In this document: positions 54,378 to 63,922 of the stretch, piece by piece
How the letters are laid out: every line of letters starts with the position of its first letter
Numbering within the stretch: the stretch's first letter is position 1
NCBI RefSeq assembly: GCF_028714215.1
Contig: NZ_JAQTMS010000015.1
Coordinates: 28,078-92,077 of the forward strand
Source of the DNA: Rhodoferax sp.
Lineage (GTDB): Bacteria; Pseudomonadota; Gammaproteobacteria; Burkholderiales; Burkholderiaceae_C
Direction of reading: 5' to 3'
DNA length: 64,000 bases
Program-made: the position numbers and the translations under genes
Notes under the pieces: generated by a model
Seen by the model: the letters and a program-made list of their open reading frames with translations, nothing else
The model's database searches: none
What the model was told of the DNA's origin: nothing

Positions 54378-57300
54378 ATGAACCACTTCTACCGATTGAT
54401 CTGGAACGAACTCGCCCAAACCTGGGTGGCTGCTGCTGAACTTGCCAAAGCGCACGGCAGACACATCCATGGCGGTGCATCGCCACAAGCAGATCCTGCT
54501 TTGGTTCCCGTCGTGGCGACCTTGCGGCCGCTGTACCTGGCAATGTATTTGGTTGGGCTGGTTCCTGCCTCGACCCTGGCATTACCGACTGGCGAGCAGC
54601 TTGCTGGGGGTGGCGCCAGCTTTCAGCGTAACAACAATCAACTGAACATCAAACAGACGAGCCAAGCGGCCGTCGTCAACTGGCAAAGTTTCAGCATCGC
54701 ACGGGGTGAGCAGGTATCCATCAGCCAGCCCAACAGCGCAGCCACCATGCTGGCACGCGTGCAGGGCATGTCGCCGTCGACAATCGATGGTGTGCTGCAA
54801 GCCAATGGCAGGCTTTACCTCATCAATCCAAACGGCATATTGGTCGGGCCGAGTGGCATCATTGACACCGCGCACTTCATGGCCTCCACGCTGGACGTGT
54901 CAGACGGGGCCTTTATGAGCGGCAGTGGCATGAATTTCAGCGGCGATGGTCAAGCCGGGGTCGTGAACCTTGGCACGATACGCGCCAGCGAAGGTGATGT
55001 CAGCCTGGTGGCGCACAGCGTGCGCAATGCAGGAACGATTTCCGCGCCCAAGGGGGCGGCCAATCTGCTTGCCGCCAATGAAATTTTCCTGGCGTCGCCC
55101 GATGCGCCGGCCCTGTTGGTGCGCGCTGGCGGCGCGGGGACAGCCACAGGCGTGGAGAACAGTGGCTTGATCGAGGCCGCGCAGGCGCGCTTGCAGGCCG
55201 CCGACGGCAATATTTATGCGCTGGCGATCAATCAGAGCGGGGTGATCCGCGCTGTCGGGGTGGAGACGCGCGATGGCCGTATTGTGCTGACCGCCAGCGG
55301 CGGCAAGGTGGTGCAGGACGGTAAGTTGTTCGCCCACCATGCCGACGGTTCCGGTGGCGAGATTCTGGTCGGCGGCGATTATCACGGCGGCAATGCCCAA
55401 GTCGCCAACGCCGCCGAAACGGTGGTGACGGCCAAGGCCCGCCTGGAGGCCGATGCCACGTCCAGCAACGGCGACGGCGGGCGCGTCATCGTCTGGGCGG
55501 ACAACAGCACGCAGTTCGACGGCCGCATTTCGGCGCGCGCGGGCAGTAGCGGCGGCGACGGCGGTTTTGCCGAGGTCTCGGGCAAGCATGACTTGCGCTT
55601 CCGCCCGGCGGCGCCCGTCGATTTGAGCGCGCCGTCCGGCAGGACCGGCACGCTGCTGCTCGACCCCGACCAGATCGATGTCGTCACGACGGCCTCTACC
55701 GCCAACCAACTGGCGGTTGCCACCATCCAGAGCGGGCTGGCTTCCGCCAACTATGTGCTGGATACCTCCGGCTTCAAGCCGGCCAACGGCAGCGGCGACA
55801 TCACTTTCAGCAACAACGTGAGCTGGACTTCGGGCAACACACTCAGCGTCACATCCGGCAACAACATCAACATCAACGCCAACATCAGCGGTGTCAACGG
55901 CACGTTGGCGCTTTACCACGGCAAATCGGCCATGACGACCACGCAAGGCTTGCCGCCACTGTCCCCTAGCACGACGCTGAACGCGGCCAACAGCATCGAT
56001 GTGGCGACCCTGCGGGTCGGCCTCAACAACAATGCCCCGCCGACCGGCTACACCGCGCGGCCTTCATCGGCATTTTTCCGAGGCAACGGCGTCGTGACGG
56101 CATCCGCGCTGGAACTCGATCTCAACAGCGGTTCGGTCAGCGTCAATGCCAACAATGCGGCCAATGCGCTGGACGCGGTTCGCACCCTGGGCACCGGCGA
56201 TCTTGGCGGCCTCATCGTCAAGGATGGCAGCGGCAATCTCAATGTCAAACTGGCCTCGTCCAACAGTTCGACCAACTGGATCGACATCGCCACGCCGGGC
56301 ACGCTGACGCTGGAATCCGGCAGCAGCCTGTCGTTCGCCAACCCGGCCACGGTCGTGCTGGCTTCCACCGGCGGCAACTTCGTCAATCAGGCCGGTGGCA
56401 GTGTGTTCGGGAGCAAAGCGCGCTACCTGATCTACACCAACACCACCGCGGCTACCACCAAGGGCGGCCTGACCGGCGTCGAGGTATTCAGCCGCAGCTA
56501 TGTTGGCAATCCGCCCACCGATGCCGAGTTTTCGGACACCACCAGTCGCATCTTGTTCTCCTCGGGCGGTGTCTCGCCGGAACTGACCTATCGCGCCAAC
56601 GACCTGTCGCGCTATTACGGCGACGCCAACCCGGCCCTGAGCTACGCCGTCAGCGGCTTGCAGGGAGGCGATGTTCTTTCTGCCGTGGTCAGCGGCGCAC
56701 CGGTCTTATCCTCCAGCGCCACGCTCGCCTCGGGCGTCAACACTTACGCTATCCAGATCGGGCGGGGCACGCTGTCGTCCGCCAGCTACGGCTTCAACTT
56801 CGTCAACGGCACGCTGACGGTCAACCCAGCGCCGCTGACCATGGACATCCACAACGCCAGCCGCTACTACGGTGACCTGAATCCGACCTTTGGTGCTACT
56901 GTCACCGGCCTGAAAAACGGCGAGACCGCCGCCAGCATCCTCGCCGGCTGGTCGCTGGGCACTGCCGCGACACGGGCCTCCAACGTCGGCGGCTATCCGA
57001 TCCAGGCCGCGTGGCTGGGCAGCGGCAGCACCAACTACAGCTATACCGTCCATGACGGCACGTTCACCATCAACGCCGCGCCGGTCACCGTCACGCTCGC
57101 GCCCACGGCGCGAATTTACGGCGACGCCAACCCGGATTTCCGCGCCTTGGCCTCCTTGTCCGGCACTTATAACGGCGATACCGTGGCAAACGCGTTTCCC
57201 GCGTCCAGCTTCACTACCAGCGCAACCGCCGCATCGTCGGTCGGTAGCTATGCGGTTTCAGCCGGCGGATTCAACAACCCCAACTACCAGGTCACCATCG

Positions 57301-59744
57301 GCAGCATCGCCCCCCTGACCATCAACAAGGCCTTGCTGACGGTGAACGCCAACAATGCCAGCCGCCCCTATGGCGATGCCGATCCGGCCTTTTCCGTGGC
57401 CGCATTCAGCGGCTTCAGGAACGGCGACAACGCCTCCGCCGTCCCCGGTCTGGCCCTGGTTTCCAACACCACCGGCAGCACGGTGGTCGGCAGCTATCCC
57501 ATCGTGCCGACCGGCAGCGCGACCAATTACGAGTTCGTTGCGGGCACAGGCACACTCGCCATCGACAAGGCGCGGGTGGAAGTACACCTCAACCCGGCAA
57601 CCCGCTACTACGGCGACCCCGACCCGGTATTCAGCGCCAGTTACGTGGGGCTCAAGAACGGCGAAACCTCCATGCCCGGCTTGAGTCCCCAGTGCAGTAG
57701 CACTATCCATAGTCCGGCAGGCAGTTACGCCATATCCGCCGACGGCATCACCACTTTCCAGAACTATCTGCCGACGTTCTACGGCGCACTGCTCACCATT
57801 GCGCCGCGCCCGATCACCGTGACGGCCAATAACGCCACGCGCACTTATGGCTACGAGAATCCCAACCTGAGCGTGACCGTCGACAACGCGACCTCCTGGG
57901 ATGCGGCACAAGCCGCCAAGTACTGGGTGGCTTCCACCACGGCGACCAGCCGGTCGGACGCGGGCAGCTATCCGATCACGGCCAGCGCCAACCCCTACGG
58001 CGACCGTTTCGACAACCTCGCCAACTATGCCGTGACCCTCAAGCCGGGTACTTTCAGCGTCACACGCGCGCCGCTTTCCATCGTGGCCAACCCGGTCTCC
58101 ATGCTCTGGGGTAACGGCTTGCCGCCCCTCACCTACACCGTCGACGGCGGCATCATGCCGTGGGACAGCAAGCTCGACACCAGCGGCATCGCGCTGACTT
58201 CCCAGGCCGGCGGCACCGCAATGCCGCCGGGGCAATACCCGATTACCCTCGCCCATGCCGAAGGGGGCAAAAATTACCAGGCGGTGCTGAGCATCCCGAC
58301 CTCCGTCACCGTGCAAAAACGGCCCATCACCATCTACGGAAATTTTTCGATGGCCGGCAACGAGCTCAACAAGGTATTCCCCGGACAGATGGACCCGCTG
58401 ATGGTCACCACCTATCAAGATGGCATGACGATCACCACCGCCTATCTGGGGCCGATTCCCGGCGGTCCGCAATTCAAGGTGCTGGCAGGCACGGACGGCA
58501 CACGTGTTGGCGCAATCGATTCCCTTGTGAAGGCCTATGTGACCACGGCTTATGTCGAGCCGACGACGGGCTATACGCTGGCGGATGTGCTGCGCTATTA
58601 CGACCCGGTATCGCGGCCCGGAGTCGCCAATGCCAACCTGCTGTCGAGCGAGACCATTGTCCGAAACATCACGCTACCCCCGTCGACCATCCCCTTCAGC
58701 ATGCATGTAACGGCATCGCCTGCCACCGTGACGTTTCGCGATCCGACCCCGCCGGGCGAAGCTCCCTCGGTTCGCAATCTGGCCGGCGATCTGCTGTCGG
58801 ACAAGGAATACCTTACCACCGCATTGACCAAGTTCAAGAACACGGAAAGCTTCCGCCACCTGGGCCTGGAAGAGCGCACGCTCATTCTCGACGCGCTTGC
58901 CGGTGACCCTATCTGGCAGAGCTATAAAAAGAACGTCGATGCAACCGAAGCCTGGATCGCCAAGGTCAAGACCGAGCGGCCCTCCGGCTGGGAAATGCTG
59001 GTGGCGAACGCCGAAGCCGACATCGCCAAATGGCGCAATGACATGGCCAAGACCCCCAGTTTGGAAAACCTGCGCCTACGCGTTCAGGCGGGCGACGCGG
59101 TGGCCGCCAGGGCACTGGTGCCGATCATGGCGACCGCGATGATGAAATCGCTGTCCGAAGGCACCTTGGCGGGCGACACGTCGGCCGCACTGATGCAACT
59201 CATCAATGGACAGCGCGCTGAAATTATTGAAAAGGCAGACGCAAAATTTAATTCCATCCTGTCGTTACGGGAGTCCTCCGGCGGGCTGCTGAATTTGTTT
59301 GCCGCCCCCAAAATTCCGGACATCGTGGGGCAGGCGTTCATTGAAGTCGCCGACTCGCGACGTGTCACCGCCGAGCGGACCGGCGGCATTGTCGGCAGCG
59401 TCGTCGGCGGTGGCATCGTAGCCGGGTCGATGATGACCGAGGCGGCTCTCGTGACAGGCTTCGGAACCTTATCCACGTCCACTTTAGTATCTGAATTTGG
59501 CGCAGCCACGGCGCTTGGGGGACCCGCGGTTATCGTTGCCGTTGCCGTCGCCATCGGTGTTGCCGAAGCGAATGCCGTCGCCGAAAGTACGAAGAACTAC
59601 GAGCGCTACCAAGCCTACAAGGATGCGAACAAGCCGCTGGCCTCGCTGAACAAGATCGACCTTTCCAACAAGGACAATCTGGCGCAGGTCGCAACGGCTA
59701 TCCAGACTTTACTGGCACAAAGCTTCGGCAAGATGGGATCATGA
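54378..59744 (+). CDS. Two-partner secretion exoprotein, filamentous haemagglutinin-like, with MBG repeats
   Basis: This is a 1788-residue secreted protein. An extended signal peptide region (ESPR, MNHFYRLIWNELAQTWVAAA) precedes the hydrophobic signal (about residues 50-70). The TPS domain follows (about 75-330: NPNGILVGPSGIIDTAHFMAST, and QSSFSIARGEQV-type strand), then a beta-helical part. Seven repeats of about 83 residues with RYYGD-NP anchors (MBG type) fill nt 56583-58330. The final 330 residues are different: helical, charged, and carrying a Gly/Ala/Val-rich hydrophobic stretch (nt about 59383-59585). It overlaps its TpsB partner gene by ATGA. Adhesion or competition is the likely role. 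Confidence 0.93.
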   Translation: MNHFYRLIWNELAQTWVAAAELAKAHGRHIHGGASPQADPALVPVVATLRPLYLAMYLVGLVPASTLALPTGEQLAGGGASFQRNNNQLNIKQTSQAAVVNWQSFSIARGEQVSISQPNSAATMLARVQGMSPSTIDGVLQANGRLYLINPNGILVGPSGIIDTAHFMASTLDVSDGAFMSGSGMNFSGDGQAGVVNLGTIRASEGDVSLVAHSVRNAGTISAPKGAANLLAANEIFLASPDAPALLVRAGGAGTATGVENSGLIEAAQARLQAADGNIYALAINQSGVIRAVGVETRDGRIVLTASGGKVVQDGKLFAHHADGSGGEILVGGDYHGGNAQVANAAETVVTAKARLEADATSSNGDGGRVIVWADNSTQFDGRISARAGSSGGDGGFAEVSGKHDLRFRPAAPVDLSAPSGRTGTLLLDPDQIDVVTTASTANQLAVATIQSGLASANYVLDTSGFKPANGSGDITFSNNVSWTSGNTLSVTSGNNININANISGVNGTLALYHGKSAMTTTQGLPPLSPSTTLNAANSIDVATLRVGLNNNAPPTGYTARPSSAFFRGNGVVTASALELDLNSGSVSVNANNAANALDAVRTLGTGDLGGLIVKDGSGNLNVKLASSNSSTNWIDIATPGTLTLESGSSLSFANPATVVLASTGGNFVNQAGGSVFGSKARYLIYTNTTAATTKGGLTGVEVFSRSYVGNPPTDAEFSDTTSRILFSSGGVSPELTYRANDLSRYYGDANPALSYAVSGLQGGDVLSAVVSGAPVLSSSATLASGVNTYAIQIGRGTLSSASYGFNFVNGTLTVNPAPLTMDIHNASRYYGDLNPTFGATVTGLKNGETAASILAGWSLGTAATRASNVGGYPIQAAWLGSGSTNYSYTVHDGTFTINAAPVTVTLAPTARIYGDANPDFRALASLSGTYNGDTVANAFPASSFTTSATAASSVGSYAVSAGGFNNPNYQVTIGSIAPLTINKALLTVNANNASRPYGDADPAFSVAAFSGFRNGDNASAVPGLALVSNTTGSTVVGSYPIVPTGSATNYEFVAGTGTLAIDKARVEVHLNPATRYYGDPDPVFSASYVGLKNGETSMPGLSPQCSSTIHSPAGSYAISADGITTFQNYLPTFYGALLTIAPRPITVTANNATRTYGYENPNLSVTVDNATSWDAAQAAKYWVASTTATSRSDAGSYPITASANPYGDRFDNLANYAVTLKPGTFSVTRAPLSIVANPVSMLWGNGLPPLTYTVDGGIMPWDSKLDTSGIALTSQAGGTAMPPGQYPITLAHAEGGKNYQAVLSIPTSVTVQKRPITIYGNFSMAGNELNKVFPGQMDPLMVTTYQDGMTITTAYLGPIPGGPQFKVLAGTDGTRVGAIDSLVKAYVTTAYVEPTTGYTLADVLRYYDPVSRPGVANANLLSSETIVRNITLPPSTIPFSMHVTASPATVTFRDPTPPGEAPSVRNLAGDLLSDKEYLTTALTKFKNTESFRHLGLEERTLILDALAGDPIWQSYKKNVDATEAWIAKVKTERPSGWEMLVANAEADIAKWRNDMAKTPSLENLRLRVQAGDAVAARALVPIMATAMMKSLSEGTLAGDTSAALMQLINGQRAEIIEKADAKFNSILSLRESSGGLLNLFAAPKIPDIVGQAFIEVADSRRVTAERTGGIVGSVVGGGIVAGSMMTEAALVTGFGTLSTSTLVSEFGAATALGGPAVIVAVAVAIGVAEANAVAESTKNYERYQAYKDANKPLASLNKIDLSNKDNLAQVATAIQTLLAQSFGKMGS
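56583..58330 (+). repeat. Seven tandem MBG-type protein repeats
   Basis: Anchors spelled RYYGDANP, RYYGDLNP, RIYGDANP, RPYGDADP, RYYGDPDP, RTYGYENP and MLWGNGLP recur about every 250 bases. Each unit ends in a G-Y-P/Y-A-(V/I) strand and a T-(V/I)-x-x-(A/K)-(P/L) linker. The last unit is diverged. At DNA level they are too diverged to be an exact repeat. Confidence 0.85.
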
Positions 59745-61456
59745 TGCAACGCAAAACCACACTCTGGAGATTCGCCCCGCTGTTGCTGCTGCCAGCGCTT
59801 TCCGTCCACGCCCAGGACTTGCGCCACGCCGCGCCCCCGACCGTGCCGCCCATGCAGCCGCCAGCGACGACGGCCACACCGATGCCTCTGTTTGATGTGC
59901 CCCACGCCGGAGCGGGCGAGCACATCATCCTGCCCGCGCTCAAGGGCATCGTGCTGCTGCCGGACGCCGATGCAAGCGCGTTGCGGCGCACTGCCGTCGG
60001 CGTGGATGCGGCAGCGGTGCCGCTGGTCAACAATCCCGCCATCGTCGGCTATCTTCAACCCCTGATTGGCCAGCCAGCATCGCTGGCTTCCCTCAACCTT
60101 ATTTCTGTTGGGATCAGCCGGATACTGCGCGAGCAGGGCAAGCCATTTGTCCTGGCTTGGCTGCCACCACAAGACCTGACCGATGGTACGGTGCGCATCG
60201 TGGTGCGTCCCGCCGTGGTGGATGGCGCGGTCAGCGTGGTCGGCGCCGAGAACTTCAGCGAGGAATCCTATCTGGCCTGGGTCAGGCAGCAGCCCGGCCA
60301 GACTGTGGATGTGCAGGCCCTCCAGGAAGACTTGGCCTGGATCAATCACCATCCGTTTCGCCATGCCGCGCTGGCTGCCGAGCCAGGAGCCCAGCCGGGC
60401 TCAGTCAATTTGTCGCTTCGGGTGCGCGAGCAGGCACCGTGGCGCTGGTTCGTCGGCGCGGAAAATACCGGCACCAAGACAACCGACGAGAACCGCGTCT
60501 TTTGGGGAGTGAATTGGGGCAATGCCTTTGGCCGTGGCGATCAGGTCTCCTACCAGTTGCGTGCAGACCCTCGCTTTCAACGCAGCATGACCCATTCGGG
60601 CAGCTACCAGACAGATTTGTCCTGGCGCCATGTGTTGACGCTCAACGCCGCTTGGTCGCAGACCGAGCCCGACCTCGGGCCTCATTTCAACCAAATGGGA
60701 ACCTCCTGGCAATTGGGGCTGCGCTACCAGGTACCCAACGCCTGGCGGCATGGCAGTTGGGAGGGGGATTTCATCGCGGGTTTGGACTACAAGTTTGCTG
60801 ACAATAACCTGGAGTTCGCCGCGATTCCGGTCTCTGGCAACGAAACTCGGATCGTGCAGGCGGTTTTGGGTGCCAGCTTGCATCAAAGTCGCGGCAAGCA
60901 GGGCAGCACGGTGATGAATCTGAACCTGCTGCTCAGCCCAGGGGGGAGTGCTGACGCCAACAACGATCAGGCGTTCGATGTCTCCCGCTCAGGTGCGCCC
61001 GCCCGGTACGCCTACGCCAAGCTGGATGCCCAGCACAGCCAGAGCCTAGGCGGGGACTGGCGGTGGGATGCGAATGCCAGCGTACAACTGGCCAACGTGC
61101 CCTTGCTCGGCAGTGAGCAGATGGCGGCTGGTGGTGTCGGGGTTCTGCGTGGATTTCCAGAATCGACGGCGTTTGGCGACCGGGGTGTGACACTGAGCAA
61201 TGAGTTACATCTGCCTTCGTTGCAGAGCAGCAGTGGTCAGCAGGCTGATCTCTACCTGTTCATGGATGGCGCGTACCTGCAAACCTGTGGTGGTAGCGCC
61301 GAATCCATCAGTTTGAGCAGCGCGGGTGTGGGTGCCGATGTGCAATGGGGACGTTCAGTGACGCTGCGCATGGCCATTGGCTGGCCGCTGCATGAAACCG
61401 CAGGCCGGGACCTCAGTCGTCCGAAAGGACACTTGCGCCTGCAATGGAACTTTTGA
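59741..61456 (+). CDS. TpsB outer-membrane transporter (FhaC/ShlB type)
   Basis: This is a 571-residue outer-membrane protein, with a signal peptide ending near VHAQ. POTRA domains occupy about residues 60-220 (ISRILREQGKPFVLAWLPPQDLTDGTVRI), and the rest is a 16-strand barrel with the family motif GVLRGFPESTAFGDRG and the terminal aromatic strand LRLQWNF ending in F. It secretes the exoprotein encoded immediately upstream (ATGA overlap). Confidence 0.93.
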   Translation: MMQRKTTLWRFAPLLLLPALSVHAQDLRHAAPPTVPPMQPPATTATPMPLFDVPHAGAGEHIILPALKGIVLLPDADASALRRTAVGVDAAAVPLVNNPAIVGYLQPLIGQPASLASLNLISVGISRILREQGKPFVLAWLPPQDLTDGTVRIVVRPAVVDGAVSVVGAENFSEESYLAWVRQQPGQTVDVQALQEDLAWINHHPFRHAALAAEPGAQPGSVNLSLRVREQAPWRWFVGAENTGTKTTDENRVFWGVNWGNAFGRGDQVSYQLRADPRFQRSMTHSGSYQTDLSWRHVLTLNAAWSQTEPDLGPHFNQMGTSWQLGLRYQVPNAWRHGSWEGDFIAGLDYKFADNNLEFAAIPVSGNETRIVQAVLGASLHQSRGKQGSTVMNLNLLLSPGGSADANNDQAFDVSRSGAPARYAYAKLDAQHSQSLGGDWRWDANASVQLANVPLLGSEQMAAGGVGVLRGFPESTAFGDRGVTLSNELHLPSLQSSSGQQADLYLFMDGAYLQTCGGSAESISLSSAGVGADVQWGRSVTLRMAIGWPLHETAGRDLSRPKGHLRLQWNF

Positions 61457-61566
61457 AGCCATGCCTGGGGTTGAGCCTGGAGCGGCATTTCATGCTGGGC
61501 TGCACACAACCGGCCAACAGCATCACCTTGCGCCGGGGGGTGAGGCCGGCTTCTTGTTTGGCGGGC

Positions 61567-61641
61567 ACTTTGGTGGCAGCCACATTGCAGCAGGCCTCCT
61601 TGCCCAAAAAGGCAAACCCGCCCCGCTCGGCCAGAAAGTAG
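61567..61641 (+). pseudogene. TetR 3'-end relic
   Basis: This encodes the C-terminus of the TetR protein of 50629-51306 (LVAATLQQASLPKKANPPRS against LVAATLQQAAMPKKAKPPRS) and ends at an equivalent stop codon. It has no upstream part and lies between the TpsB gene and the intact LysR gene. Confidence 0.8.
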
Positions 61642-61821
61642 GCTATCCCAGCAAACCTCCTGGGCCAACGCAACCTTGCTTCAACGGTGCGAAAAACTGT
61701 GCGGATTTTGCGGATCGAGGTAGCGTTGCTTGAAGTACTGCCGGATGGTTTGCATGGCCGGGCTCATGCTGGCGTCGGCGCGCCAGGCCAGGCCCACGTT
61801 CATGCTGGGAACGCTCTCCAG
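61571..61821. repeat. Direct repeat, right copy (TetR 3' relic plus LysR 3' end)
   Basis: This matches 51236-51485. Here the LysR gene is intact and the TetR part is a relic. Together with the left copy it brackets about 10 kb containing the kinase, the response regulator and the two-partner secretion pair. Confidence 0.85.
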
Positions 61822-62604
61822 CGTCTTGATGGTCTCGATCCGCTTGCCCTCCAATGACCAGGGGCGGTACACCATGTCGGACAGAATCGCCACACCCAGA
61901 TCGTTGGCCACCAGGCTGCGCACCGCTTCGATCGACTTGGTGTTCAGCGAGACCTTGGGTTCGAAACCGTGCAGATGCCAATAGCGCAGCGCCGAGTCGG
62001 CCGCCTCGTCGACCGTCAGCATGATGAAGGGTTCTTGCGAAATATCAGCAAAACTGACCTGGCGCTTGGCCACAAAGCGGTGCTGCTGCGACACCCACAG
62101 GCGGCGCTGCGAGCTGAACAAGGTCTCGGTCTGGATCGCAGGGTTGCGCACGTTGGAGGTCAGCAGCATCGCCATGTCGTAGTTTTTCGCCAGCAGACCG
62201 GCTTCAATCGTCTCGCGGTCCAGCTCCAGCATCTGGATGCGCAGCGCCGGGTACAGCAGCGACAAACGCTGCAAATGGTCCGGTAAGAAATAACCCATCA
62301 CGGTGTAGGTGGCGGCCAGTGTCAGTTCGCCACTGACCGGCGCAATCTGCTGCGGCATGTTGCGCGCATCGTCCACCGCCGCCAGGATGGCGTAGGCGCG
62401 GGTCAAAAAATGCCGGCCGTTGTCGGTCAACTCCATGCCGTGCGATTGGCGCACAAACAGCTTGTAGCCCAGGCCTTCCTCCAGCTCGCGGATTGAAATC
62501 GTCACCGCCGATTGCGACACCGACAACTCGATGGCAGCGCGCGAGATCTGCCCCAGCTCAGCGGTGGCCGCAAAGTACTTGATTTGCCGCAGTGAAAAAC
62601 GCAT
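61681..62604 (-). CDS. LysR-family transcriptional regulator
   Basis: This is a 307-residue protein with an N-terminal helix-turn-helix (MRFSLRQIKYFAATAELGQI, then SVSQSAVTISIRELEEGLGYKLFVRQ) and an effector domain. It is divergent from pxpA with 184 bases between, so it probably controls that operon. The region between (62605-62788) is AT-rich and should hold the promoters. Its 3' end is in the direct repeat at 61571. Confidence 0.93.
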   Translation of the reverse strand: MRFSLRQIKYFAATAELGQISRAAIELSVSQSAVTISIRELEEGLGYKLFVRQSHGMELTDNGRHFLTRAYAILAAVDDARNMPQQIAPVSGELTLAATYTVMGYFLPDHLQRLSLLYPALRIQMLELDRETIEAGLLAKNYDMAMLLTSNVRNPAIQTETLFSSQRRLWVSQQHRFVAKRQVSFADISQEPFIMLTVDEAADSALRYWHLHGFEPKVSLNTKSIEAVRSLVANDLGVAILSDMVYRPWSLEGKRIETIKTLESVPSMNVGLAWRADASMSPAMQTIRQYFKQRYLDPQNPHSFSHR

Positions 62605-62788
62605 CTCGGATGAACCGTCCGGCTGTAGGAAATGGAAGAGTCTAGGTATTTAAAAAATCAATATTAGCACCTTAAAAAATAGAATTATCTTTTTCTGTCA
62701 CAAACTCTTAACTTTGCGTACCTGAACAAGGGCTTGCTTTAAATCAACACCAATTCAAGCCAGGTATGCAAACAAAAATGGGCAAAAA

Positions 62789-63574
62789 ATGAAAAAAGTG
62801 ATGGATCTGAATTCCGACATGGGAGAGGGCTTTGGACCCTGGCGCATTGGCGATGGCGCCGACGAGGCCATCATGAGCCAGATCAGTTCCGCCAACATCG
62901 CCACCGGTTTTCATGCTGGCGACCCCAACATCATGCAGCGCATGGTGTCACTGGCCAAGGAACATGAAGTGGGCATTGGGGCGCACCCGGGTTTTCGCGA
63001 TCTGGTCGGATTTGGCCGGCGCGACATGAAGGCTTCCAGCGCCGAACTGCTCAACGACATCATCTACCAGACCGGCGCCCTGCGCGAATTTGCGCACTGG
63101 CAGGGTATGCGTCTGCAGCACGTCAAGCTGCACGGCGCCCTCTACATGCGGGCGGCACAGGACGAAGAGTTCTCCATCGCCTTGATCAAGGCCTTGCGCG
63201 AGATCGAGCCCGGCTTGTACCTGTATTGCATGGAAGCCTCCCTCACTTACCAGGTGGCGAAAAAAATGGGGCACCCGGTGGTGCGCGAGTTTTACGGCGA
63301 CCGCGACTACGACAAGAGTGGCTCCATCGTGTTCACGCGCCAGGTCGGGCAACTGGACCCCGCCGCCGTCGCCGCCAGGGCTTTGCGCGCCTGCACCGAA
63401 CGGTTGGTCAGAACCGTGGAGGGCGAAGACATCGCCATCGACTTCGACTCCATTTGCATCCACAGCGACACACCCGGTGCCCTGGCCTTGATCAAGGCGA
63501 CCAAGGCCGCGCTGACCGGCATGGGCATACAAATTGCATCCTTGTCCCGAGGGGTACCCGGCGCAAAGCGCTAG
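62789..63574 (+). CDS. pxpA: 5-oxoprolinase subunit A (LamB/YcsF family)
   Basis: This is a 261-residue protein with [54 protein letters not shown] and the C-terminal [11 protein letters not shown], all diagnostic of PxpA. With PxpB and PxpC it cleaves 5-oxoproline to glutamate using ATP. The next genes are a biotin carrier and a biotin carboxylase, a common neighbourhood for PxpABC; the B and C genes would lie beyond the window. Confidence 0.94.
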   Translation: MKKVMDLNSDMGEGFGPWRIGDGADEAIMSQISSANIATGFHAGDPNIMQRMVSLAKEHEVGIGAHPGFRDLVGFGRRDMKASSAELLNDIIYQTGALREFAHWQGMRLQHVKLHGALYMRAAQDEEFSIALIKALREIEPGLYLYCMEASLTYQVAKKMGHPVVREFYGDRDYDKSGSIVFTRQVGQLDPAAVAARALRACTERLVRTVEGEDIAIDFDSICIHSDTPGALALIKATKAALTGMGIQIASLSRGVPGAKR

Positions 63575-63642
63575 CGACCGACTGCCTCACCCATGGATTT
63601 TGATTGATTTGAATAGCACGACACAACTAAGGAGCACACAGC

Positions 63643-63876
63643 ATGGCCGAAATCTTGTCCCCCCTCCCCGGCACCTTCTACCGCCGCCCGGCCCCCGACG
63701 CACCGCCCTACAAACAGGTCGGCGACCGCGTTGCCGTCGACGAGGTGATAGGCCTGGTCGAGGTGATGAAGATGTTCAACGAGATCCGCTCGGAAATCGC
63801 TGGCACGGTGGTGAGCTACGCGGTTGAAAACGAAGACCCGGTGGAAGCCGGGCAAGTCCTGATGATCCTTGAATAA
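63643..63876 (+). CDS. accB: Biotin carboxyl carrier protein, short form
   Basis: This is a 77-residue biotinyl-domain protein. The biotinylated lysine is in LVEVMKMFNEI, and the turn VENEDPVEAGQVLMIL completes the domain. It lacks the long N-terminal region of full BCCP proteins. The start ATG 63643 follows AAGGAG. It is probably co-transcribed with pxpA and the biotin carboxylase gene. Confidence 0.9.
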   Translation: MAEILSPLPGTFYRRPAPDAPPYKQVGDRVAVDEVIGLVEVMKMFNEIRSEIAGTVVSYAVENEDPVEAGQVLMILE

Positions 63877-63922
63877 GCGATCGCCCTTGGACCTCCCAGC
63901 AACTCACAACGAAGTCAATTCA

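Noticed and set aside
56583..58330. Regular 250-base repeats as a possible CRISPR array
   Set aside because: They are coding MBG protein repeats in one frame, not short identical repeats with spacers.
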